Assembly (NCBI GenBank): GCA_002311335.1
Contig: DBZX01000016.1
Span: 1 to 11,570 of the forward strand
Origin: a bacterium UBP10_UBA1149
GTDB taxonomy: Bacteria; Desulfobacterota; Binatia; UBA1149
DNA length: 11,570 bases
Direction: 5' to 3'
Within the stretch, counting starts at the first letter, position 1. Each line of letters begins with the position of its first letter. The translations under genes and the position numbers were made by a program. The notes beneath the pieces were generated by a model. The model was given only the letters and a program-made list of their open reading frames with translations, was not told the origin of the DNA and ran no database searches. This document shows, piece after piece, positions 1 to 5,931 of this stretch.

Positions 1-2502
1 GCTGCCGGCGCAGGTGTCGCTCGTGGTGCAAGCGTCGCCGTCGTCACACGAAAGAATGTTGGAAGCATTGTGGCAGCCCAGGGCCGAGTTGCAGAAGTCG
101 TCTGTACAGACATTGTCATCGTTGCAATCCAGCGCCGGGCCACTTTCGCAAAGCCCGCCCGAGCATACATCACCATCAGTGCAGGCGTCGCTGTCATCAC
201 AGGAATCCGTGTTGTTGTCATTGGCGCAACCAGATGTCGCATCGCAACTGTCGTCGGTGCAACCATTGGCATCGTCACAGTCAGTGGCCGACGTGTCTAC
301 GCCCGAGCAGCCGCCACCGGCGCACACGTCGCTGGTAGTGCAAGCGTTGCCGTCATCGCAGACAATCGTATTGTCCGGGTGCAGGCAGGTGCCACCGCCG
401 TCGCAGGCATCGTCGGTGCAGCCATTGCCGTCGTCGTCACAGGCCGTCTCCGCGGCAACGAAACCGTTGTCGGTACACGCACCGCCGCCGTCGCAGAAGT
501 CCTGGTTCACGCAATCGGTACCGGCGTCCCCACAGGTGACGATGGCAGCCTCATCGTTGGCCTGACAACTTCCCGCGCCGTCGCAAGTGTCAGCGTTGGT
601 GCACTCGGTGTCACTGTCGTCTCCACACGAAGAGTCAGCGGCAACGAAGCCGTTGTCTGAGCAGCTGCCGCCGCCGTCGCAGGTATCCTGTACCACGCAC
701 TCGGTGCCCGCGTCGCCGCACAAGGCTCCGCTACCCTCGTCGTTGGCCTGGCATGAACCCGAACCGTCGCAGGTATCAGCGTTGGTGCACTCGGTGTCGC
801 TGCCGTCTCCACATGCAGAGTCAGCGGCCACGAAACCGTTGTCTGAGCAGCTGCCGCCGCCGTCGCAGGTATCCTGTACCACACACTCGGTGCCCGCGTC
901 GCCGCAGGAGGTACCGCCGGCCGCGTCGTTGACCTGGCATGAGCCCGCACCGTCACAGGTGTCCGGGTTGGTGCACTCGGTGTCGCCACCGTTGCCGCAG
1001 GGCTTGTCCACTATACTGAACGGGTCGCTGCATATTCCGGATACCGTATCGCAGGTGCCCACTTCGTGGCAGTCGTTGAACGCTGTGCAGATGACGGGGT
1101 TCGCTCCGACGCATTCGCTGTTGGCGCAGGTATCGGTCTGCGTGCAGGCGTTGCCGTCGTCACACGGATCCGTATTCGCGTCGTTGAGGCAGCCCAACGC
1201 AGCGTCGCAGCTGTCGTTGGTACAGCCGTTGAGATCGTCGCAGGTGGCGGAAATGTCGGTGAATACACACCCGTCAACATCCGTGCAGCTATTGGCCGTG
1301 CAGGCGTTGAGGTCGTCTTGTGCCCCGCCTTCAGCGCAAGCAGCCGGGCCTATGGCGCCCGGACCCGAGTTCTGGCAGGTCGATGAGCAGCAATCGCCGT
1401 CAACGGTGTTGCCGTCGTCGCACTGCTCTCCTACCGACTCGTCAAGAATGCCGTCGCCACACAACTGGGCACTGCGTCCCTGCACGGTGAAAAGGGAAGT
1501 TTCCGCCGTGCCGGAATGTAGCCCGGTAATGGGATCAATATCGCCGGCACAGGGGCCTTCGATCCGGTAAAAGTTTGTATCACAAGGGCTACCCGTCACC
1601 GCGTGGGGAACAAGCGGGTCGCCAATGTAGCCAGGGGGAGCGTCCACATCCCACTGGAGATAGTGACTTATGCGCGAACGGGTGGGGTCTGTAACGTTGC
1701 TGAACTGGTCGCCACCCACAATACCGGGTCCCGCCAGTACACCGCAGTTAGGAACGATAACTCCATCGATGACCCCGTGCAGGCAGTCGTCGGTCATGTT
1801 GATCGCCCGTCGGCCCTCGGTAGCAGCTATATCGGCTACGGTTACTTCGAGGGTATCGGTACCGTAGGGGTGGGTGATTACATATGTACCAGCGCAGGCG
1901 GCATCATTGGGAAGGTCCACCCGCGAGCGGATACGGCTGAATACCAGCTGGTCGCCATCTATGATCGCCTCGGCCTCGTTGTCCCATACACCCTCTACTG
2001 CGAGCACCAGCAGGGCACTACCGGCGTCTGCTCCGGTTCCCCACGTCATACTGGTGTTAGCGAGCGAGTAGAAGGTCTCGTGCCAGAAGTTGCCGTTGGC
2101 GATTTCCGGGGGAAGGTCCTGGGGAAGCCCTCCGCCCAGCGGATCTCCGAACGGGGGGTTGCCGCAAAGCGGATCTACGTCGGTAGATTCATCGCAGAGA
2201 TCCAGCCCCAGGTTGTTCTGGTCAATGTAGTAGGCCGGGTATCCGAACTCGTTGAGTTCAGGCGAAAAGCTTTTAAGAGCCACGAAGTTATCCGGCTCAC
2301 CAACCACGCAGCCGGCCCTGGCCGTGGGCTCCTGCGCCTGGGCATAGACCGATACTGGAGCAGCTATTACTCCCGCAACAACAAACGCGACGGCGACGCA
2401 AAAAGAGCGACCTCCCGCCACCGACAGCACCCTGTTTATCAGAGAGCCTGTTGAGAAAGTCTTTCCAAGAGGTCCGGTGGCAGACTGGATTACATTGTTC
2501 AT
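1..2502 (-). CDS. Secreted cysteine-rich repeat protein (DUF4215-like), C-terminus beyond window
   Basis: Read on the minus strand, every codon from the ATG at 2502 to base 1 is open: 834 codons with no stop, so the C-terminus lies outside the window. An AAGGGGAG ribosome-binding site sits 8 bases upstream. Residues 1-56 look like a long signal peptide: a basic N-region to Arg32, a hydrophobic core at about 33-50, and a likely cut after VYAQA. Residues about 57-345 form a mostly cysteine-poor domain I do not recognise, with stretches such as GDPLVPHAVTGSP and SLFTVQGR. Residues 347-378 carry the classic motif LCGDGILDESVGEQCDDGNT followed by VDGDCC, typical of Myxococcus cysteine-rich (DUF4215) repeats. 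From about 395 onward come Asp/Cys-rich repeats (CDDGNACT, CTDDSCD, DTCDGGGSC). The acidic disulfide-rich stalk suggests an extracellular or surface protein, possibly calcium-binding or adhesive; that is inference. A GTG at codon 25 is a weaker start because it lacks the Shine-Dalgarno site. Confidence 0.9.
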   Translation of the reverse strand, partial: MNNVIQSATGPLGKTFSTGSLINRVLSVAGGRSFCVAVAFVVAGVIAAPVSVYAQAQEPTARAGCVVGEPDNFVALKSFSPELNEFGYPAYYIDQNNLGLDLCDESTDVDPLCGNPPFGDPLGGGLPQDLPPEIANGNFWHETFYSLANTSMTWGTGADAGSALLVLAVEGVWDNEAEAIIDGDQLVFSRIRSRVDLPNDAACAGTYVITHPYGTDTLEVTVADIAATEGRRAINMTDDCLHGVIDGVIVPNCGVLAGPGIVGGDQFSNVTDPTRSRISHYLQWDVDAPPGYIGDPLVPHAVTGSPCDTNFYRIEGPCAGDIDPITGLHSGTAETSLFTVQGRSAQLCGDGILDESVGEQCDDGNTVDGDCCSSTCQNSGPGAIGPAACAEGGAQDDLNACTANSCTDVDGCVFTDISATCDDLNGCTNDSCDAALGCLNDANTDPCDDGNACTQTDTCANSECVGANPVICTAFNDCHEVGTCDTVSGICSDPFSIVDKPCGNGGDTECTNPDTCDGAGSCQVNDAAGGTSCGDAGTECVVQDTCDGGGSCSDNGFVAADSACGDGSDTECTNADTCDGSGSCQANDEGSGALCGDAGTECVVQDTCDGGGSCSDNGFVAADSSCGDDSDTECTNADTCDGAGSCQANDEAAIVTCGDAGTDCVNQDFCDGGGACTDNGFVAAETACDDDGNGCTDDACDGGGTCLHPDNTIVCDDGNACTTSDVCAGGGCSGVDTSATDCDDANGCTDDSCDATSGCANDNNTDSCDDSDACTDGDVCSGGLCESGPALDCNDDNVCTDDFCNSALGCHNASNILSCDDGDACTTSDTCAGS
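442..999 (-). repeat. Three tandem 186-bp (62-residue) coding repeats
   Basis: Three head-to-tail units lie inside the cysteine-rich gene, at 999-814, 813-628 and 627-442 (residues 502-687). Each unit consists of two 31-residue modules built on CGDxxTEC, DTCDGxGSC and a variable tail. By hand alignment, units 1 and 2 match at 51 of 62 residues and units 2 and 3 at 47 of 62. Residues 32-61 of units 1 and 2 are identical. At DNA level, 661-720 and 847-906 differ at a single base (697 versus 883), which points to recent duplication or gene conversion. Confidence 0.9.
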
Positions 2503-2510
2503 GGATTTTT

Positions 2511-2518
2511 CTCCCCTT
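2511..2518 (-). promoter_or_regulatory. Ribosome-binding site of the cysteine-rich gene
   Basis: On the minus strand this reads AAGGGGAG, 8 bases before the ATG at 2502. It fixes the start of a large gene whose frame is otherwise easy to miss, because its stop lies outside the window. Confidence 0.7.
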
Positions 2519-2522
2519 ATCT

Positions 2523-2555
2523 CCGTCGCGTCTGAATTTGCTGTCAACGCGACGG
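2523..2555. promoter_or_regulatory. Perfect 9-bp inverted repeat in the leader of the cysteine-rich gene
   Basis: CCGTCGCGT (2523-2531) is matched by its exact reverse complement ACGCGACGG (2547-2555) across a 15-base spacer. It lies 21 bases upstream of the cysteine-rich gene's start codon and just ahead of its ribosome-binding site. It could be an operator or, in the mRNA, a stable hairpin next to the translation start. The repeat is seen directly; its function is inferred. Confidence 0.5.
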
Positions 2556-2589
2556 CGATATGTTAGTCGACCCCCATGACAGTTGCCGC

Positions 2590-2618
2590 AGTGTACGACG
2601 GTTACTCGAGTGCGTGAA
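2590..2618 (-). promoter_or_regulatory. Candidate sigma70-like promoter for the cysteine-rich gene
   Basis: On the minus strand, TTCACG (2618-2613) and TACACT (2595-2590) are 17 bases apart. Each matches its consensus box at 4 of 6 positions. Transcription would start near 2583, giving a leader of about 80 bases that includes the 2523-2555 inverted repeat. Such matches also arise by chance. Confidence 0.25.
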
Positions 2619-2886
2619 CGGTTATTTGCTGATTATTCCCGTCCTGCCCCCAGTCTGGGTGGTTTTGCTTGAGCATTCCCTATGCGGTCTGCGTTAAGAG
2701 AGCCCCGACTGAGTGGGCAAGCGTGTGCTGCTCATGTGGGGGTGAGGCTGTCTCCGGGGGGGGCGGGCGGGCGTGACACGGCCTGCCGCGAATTGCCTGG
2801 CCTGGCAGGAAGGGGTAACTGAACGGTTGCTTGGCTGACACGGGTCCTGTTTCGCGACCCGGCCACGGACGAAGAGGGAGCAGATC

Positions 2887-3750
2887 ATGAAATTTGGAGT
2901 TATGTTCAGCAACGTGGGACCGATGGGTACTCCCGACTTTCTGCCTGATTTTGCTCGCCTGAACGAGGCTGCGGGCATGGAGTCACTGTGGACGGTGGAG
3001 CACGTCGTCGTTCCGTCCGGCTACAAGTCGACCTACCCCTACAGCGGCGATGGGCGTATGCCCGGTCCCGAGGAGTCGCCGATTCCCGACCCGATACTGC
3101 CGCTGGTCTACGCGGCCGCGGTTACCGAGAAGATCAAGCTGGCCACCGGCGTGCTCATACTGCCGCAGCGCCACCCATTCTACGTGGCCAAGGAGATCGC
3201 CACGCTGGACGTGCTGTCGCGGGGACGTGCCATCCTCGGCATAGGCGTCGGTTGGCTCGAAGAAGAGTTCGACGCGCTGGGAATTTCGTTTGCCGACCGT
3301 GCGTCTCGTACCCGCGAGGCCGTGGCTGCCATACGGTCGCTGTGGAAGGCCGAGCCCGAGGCCTTCGACGGAAAGTTTTTCAACTGGGGTCCCATGCACT
3401 CCAGCCCTGGGCCGGTGCAGGCGGGGGGCGTACCGGTGGTCGTCGGCGGGCACACTCCCATAGCCGCCAAGCGGGCGGCTCGTTATGGCGACGGGTTCTT
3501 TCCGGCCGTGGGTGGTCCGGAGCAGCTTGAACCCCTGCTGCTCGTGCTCAAGGAGGAGTGCGACAAGCTGGGCCGCGACGCCGGCGAAGTAGAAATCAGC
3601 GTCGGCATGGGAGACTGCGATCTCGACACGGCCCTGCGTCTGCAGGATATGGGCGTGTCGCGCGCGGTTATAGCGCCGCGGGGCTTCGACCTGGGCTCGT
3701 TGGAAAAAGGTCTTGCCGTTTTTGACGACAAGGTGATGTCCCGGCTCTAG
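2887..3750 (+). CDS. Luciferase-like (LLM) flavin/F420-type oxidoreductase
   Basis: The 287-residue product belongs to the bacterial luciferase-like TIM-barrel superfamily and most resembles the short F420-dependent subfamily (TIGR03619, Rv2161c-like), whose members are about this long. Visible marks are the start MKFGVMFSNVGP, the segment LWTVEHVVVP (34-43), the core from ATGVLILPQRHPFYVAKE through RAILGIGVGWLEEEF (86-128), and the cofactor-phosphate region GGHTPIAAKRAARYGDGFFP (187-206). A GAGGGAG ribosome-binding site lies a few bases before the ATG. It stands alone on this strand and converges with the hydratase gene, their stops 21 bases apart. The family uses F420H2 or FMNH2 for hydride transfer or monooxygenation; cofactor and substrate cannot be settled from sequence. 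A role in the neighbouring acyl-CoA/ketone catabolism is plausible but unproven. Confidence 0.88.
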   Translation: MKFGVMFSNVGPMGTPDFLPDFARLNEAAGMESLWTVEHVVVPSGYKSTYPYSGDGRMPGPEESPIPDPILPLVYAAAVTEKIKLATGVLILPQRHPFYVAKEIATLDVLSRGRAILGIGVGWLEEEFDALGISFADRASRTREAVAAIRSLWKAEPEAFDGKFFNWGPMHSSPGPVQAGGVPVVVGGHTPIAAKRAARYGDGFFPAVGGPEQLEPLLLVLKEECDKLGRDAGEVEISVGMGDCDLDTALRLQDMGVSRAVIAPRGFDLGSLEKGLAVFDDKVMSRL

Positions 3751-3771
3751 CCCCCCCCTTATCGGCGGCGG

Positions 3772-4572
3772 TCAGTCGTCGTTGCTGTCGGCAACCCAGG
3801 CCGGGTCGCGCTTTTCGGCGAACGCGGCCATGCCCTCGGCGGCTTCGGGCGAGGCAAAGAGCTCGGCTATGCGCTCTTCGGCGTAGGCAAAGGCCGCGTC
3901 CTCGTCGAGGCGGGCAACGGTGCGCACGAGTTTTTTGGCTTCGCGTATCGCTACCGGTCCGCCCTTGGCCACCGCGTCGATTTCTTTCTGCACTTCGTTT
4001 TCCAGATCATCGGCAGCTACCACCCGGTGCAGCAGGCCGTACTCGAGCGCGCGCGCGGCGTCGAAGCGTTCGCCGGTCAGGAAAAGCCGCATGGTGTTGT
4101 GCTCGCCCAGTTTCGGGAGCACCACCACGGAGATCATGGCTGGGATCACGCCTATGCGCACCTCGCTGAAGCTGAAACGCGCCGTGTCCACGGCCAGGGT
4201 TATGTCGCAGGCAGCCACCAGGCCCAGCCCGCCGCCGAAGGCTGCGCCGTTGACCGCGCAGATGACCGGCTTGTCGCCGTCGCGTATGTGCATCATCAGG
4301 TCGATGAAGGGGTTGCGGCTGCCTTCTGTCTCGCCCATGCGGCCGCTCTTCTTGAGGTCGGCTCCCGCGCAGAACGCCGTGCCCTCGCCCGTGAGCACGA
4401 TGACCCTTGCTTCGTCGTCCGCGTTGGCGCGCTTTACACCGGCCGTCAGCTGTTCGACCATGTCGGCCGAAAGCGCGTTGCGGCTGTCGGGGTTGTTGAG
4501 GGTTATCCAGGCCGCTCGCCCACGCTGCTCGTAGAGAACCGTGTCTTGCCTGGTCTTATCGTCTTGCGCCAT
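3772..4572 (-). CDS. Enoyl-CoA hydratase/isomerase family protein (LiuC/AtuE-like)
   Basis: The 266-residue product is a full-length crotonase-fold enzyme that likely hydrates an unsaturated acyl-CoA in the cytoplasm. The CoA/oxyanion-hole segment CAGADL (68-73) and the second oxyanion loop AAFGGGLGL (110-118) are present. Of the two classical crotonase glutamates, the second is kept (Glu137 in FSEVRIGVIP). The first is Gly117, in GGGLG where typical hydratases have GGGxE. The pattern GGGLGLVAACDITLAVDTAR with SEVRIGVIPAMIS resembles methylglutaconyl- or isohexenylglutaconyl-CoA hydratases (LiuC, AtuE), which act on branched substrates. I start it at the ATG at 4572 rather than further upstream. 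An AGGAG site (4588-4584) precedes this ATG, and a longer start would overlap the dehydrogenase gene deeply. That AGGAG overlaps the upstream stop codon, so the two genes are probably translationally coupled. Confidence 0.88.
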   Translation of the reverse strand: MAQDDKTRQDTVLYEQRGRAAWITLNNPDSRNALSADMVEQLTAGVKRANADDEARVIVLTGEGTAFCAGADLKKSGRMGETEGSRNPFIDLMMHIRDGDKPVICAVNGAAFGGGLGLVAACDITLAVDTARFSFSEVRIGVIPAMISVVVLPKLGEHNTMRLFLTGERFDAARALEYGLLHRVVAADDLENEVQKEIDAVAKGGPVAIREAKKLVRTVARLDEDAAFAYAEERIAELFASPEAAEGMAAFAEKRDPAWVADSNDD

Positions 4573-4586
4573 GTCGTGTCGTTCTC

Positions 4587-5732
4587 CTAGAAGCCCAGCA
4601 TCTTTGCCAGGTAGTGGATCATGGTTTCGTCCGACCCCCCGCCTATGCTTATCAGCCGGGTGTCCACGAAGGCGCGACCGGCGGCTGACTCGCGCATGTA
4701 GCCGAAGCCGCCGTGCAGTTGCATGCACTCGTCGGCCACCGCGCGGCCCATGCGACCGCAGAAGATCTTGGCCATGCTGATCTCCTTGGTGGCGTCTTCG
4801 CCGGCTATGCACTTGCGTACGCAGGACAGCGTCAGCTCCTTCGCGGCGGTTATCTGCGTGAGCATTTCTACGAACTTGAACTGCGATACCTGCATTTTTG
4901 ACAGGGGCTTGCCGAACAGCACCCGGTTTTCAGCGTACTCGCGGGTGATCTCCCACAGCCTGAGCGCGCCCGCGTAGCTCGATACGCAGGCCAGCAGGCG
5001 CTCGTCCTGGAACTGCATCATCTGTTGCTGGAATCCGCGTCCGGGGTCGCCGATGGTGTTGGACACGGGTACGCGCAGGTCCTCGAAAAACAGCAGGCCG
5101 GTGTCCGAGCCGCGGTTGCCTATCTTGTCGAGCAGGTCGTAGCGGTAGCCGGGCAGGTCGGTGGGCACCAGGATCTGCGAAAACCCGCCGTAGCCCGCGT
5201 CGGGGTCGGTCACTGTCAGCAGGCAGATCCAGTCGGCCGTGGCCGCGTTGGTGATGAAGGTCTTCGAGCCGTTTATTACCCAGTCGTCACCGTCGCGTAC
5301 GGCCCGGGTCTTGATGCGCGACACGTCCGAACCGGCGTCGGGCTCTGTGACTCCGATGGCAGACAGCATCTCGCCCTTGATCGAGGGGACGAGGTATTTC
5401 TCCTTGAGTTCGTCACTGCCGAACTGGTGCAACGAAGGGGTGGCCATGTCGGTGTGGACCGAGATGCCCATGCCGACTCCCGCGTTGTCACAGCCGGCGA
5501 GCTCTTCGTAAAAGATAGTCGAGTAGGACCAGTCCAGGCCCGCGCCACCCCACCTGGGGTCGTAGCGCAGGCCGAGCAGCCCCAGCTCGCCCATCTTCGG
5601 GTAAATGCTCTTGTCCACCTGGCCCATCTCGTCGAACTCGCGCGCGCGTGGGGCCAGCTCGGTCTCCACGAAGCGTCGCATCGTGTTGCGAAAAATGTTG
5701 TGTTCCTGGCTTGAGAAAATATCGTCGGGCAT
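4587..5732 (-). CDS. Acyl-CoA dehydrogenase, IVD/LCAD-type catalytic site
   Basis: This 381-residue FAD enzyme would introduce the alpha-beta double bond in an acyl-CoA and pass electrons to electron-transfer flavoprotein. It shows the three-domain family layout: an N-terminal helical part, the flavin/substrate motif TEPDAGSD (129-136) and NGSKTFIT (154-161), and a C-terminal helical domain with QLHGGFGYMRE (338-348). The usual C-terminal catalytic Glu (MCAD Glu376, in YEGT) is Gly365 here (ISIGGGSDE). A Glu is instead present before Arg in FQDERLLA (Glu244), the position used by isovaleryl-CoA and long-chain dehydrogenases. It is followed 14 bases later by the hydratase gene, so the pair forms an operon for two successive beta-oxidation-like steps. 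A GGGAG site precedes the ATG. The substrate is unknown; a branched chain is favoured by the hydratase partner. Confidence 0.93.
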   Translation of the reverse strand: MPDDIFSSQEHNIFRNTMRRFVETELAPRAREFDEMGQVDKSIYPKMGELGLLGLRYDPRWGGAGLDWSYSTIFYEELAGCDNAGVGMGISVHTDMATPSLHQFGSDELKEKYLVPSIKGEMLSAIGVTEPDAGSDVSRIKTRAVRDGDDWVINGSKTFITNAATADWICLLTVTDPDAGYGGFSQILVPTDLPGYRYDLLDKIGNRGSDTGLLFFEDLRVPVSNTIGDPGRGFQQQMMQFQDERLLACVSSYAGALRLWEITREYAENRVLFGKPLSKMQVSQFKFVEMLTQITAAKELTLSCVRKCIAGEDATKEISMAKIFCGRMGRAVADECMQLHGGFGYMRESAAGRAFVDTRLISIGGGSDETMIHYLAKMLGF

Positions 5733-5931
5733 CCTGTGGCTTCTCCCGTGGCTGCGCGTTCCTTGATCGCGCTACCGCTGGCAACAGTACGCGTTGGTGA
5801 CGGCTACAGCCAGCAGCTTTTACCGTTCCGGCCCGCGGAAGAGTTGCGTTGACCTGCCATACAAGGGCAATCTGCGCGAGTGTATCAGCCCTGCGGCCAC
5901 GCGCGGATAACTCCGCGGGAGAACAAGCGAC
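5733..5931. promoter_or_regulatory. Divergent intergenic region between two acyl-CoA dehydrogenase genes
   Basis: These 199 bases must hold the start signals of both divergent dehydrogenase genes. CCCGCGGA (5832-5839) and its reverse complement TCCGCGGG (5912-5919) form an inverted pair 72 bases apart. The second copy overlaps the ribosome-binding site of the plus-strand gene. I see no strong -35/-10 pair on either strand. Shared control by one regulator is an inference from the divergent layout. Confidence 0.4.
5917..5921 (+). promoter_or_regulatory. Ribosome-binding site supporting the GTG start at 5932
   Basis: GGGAG lies 10 bases upstream of the GTG at 5932. The next in-frame ATG falls at codon 53 and would delete the conserved N-terminal helices, so GTG is preferred. 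Confidence 0.6.

Larger units (their letters stand above)
2503..2886. other. 384-base divergent intergenic region
   Basis: This region separates the start of the cysteine-rich gene (minus) from the luciferase-like gene (plus). I see no credible coding sequence here; the one overlapping minus-strand reading frame is mostly antisense to the start of the luciferase-like gene. It contains a perfect 9-bp inverted repeat (2523-2555), a possible minus-strand promoter (2590-2618), and a G-rich run (2756-2771). Two similar sequences, TGAACGGTTATTTGCTGA (2615-2632) and TGAACGGTTGCTTGGCTGA (2820-2838), also occur. I found no convincing sigma70 promoter for the plus-strand gene. Confidence 0.7.

Noticed and set aside
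1..999. CRISPR or mobile-element interpretation of the repeats
   Set aside because: The repeats are in frame, diverge at codon level, have no spacers, and encode a regular cysteine module.
587..1570. Plus-strand open frame of 327 codons
   Set aside because: It is antisense to the cysteine-rich gene. Its Ser/Pro/Gln-rich translation is what the reverse of GAC/TGC/GGC-rich repeats gives, and it lacks a signal or family motif.
1603..2454. Plus-strand open frame of 283 codons
   Set aside because: Antisense to the N-terminal domain and signal peptide of the secreted protein; no recognisable domain.
2519..2547. TTGACA on the minus strand as a -35 box for the cysteine-rich gene
   Set aside because: The best -10 candidates at 17-19 bases (GGAGAT, AGATAA) are poor and would overlap the ribosome-binding site, leaving almost no leader.
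4573..4812. An 80-codon upstream extension of the hydratase
   Set aside because: It overlaps the dehydrogenase coding region, has no family similarity, and the ATG at 4572 has its own AGGAG.
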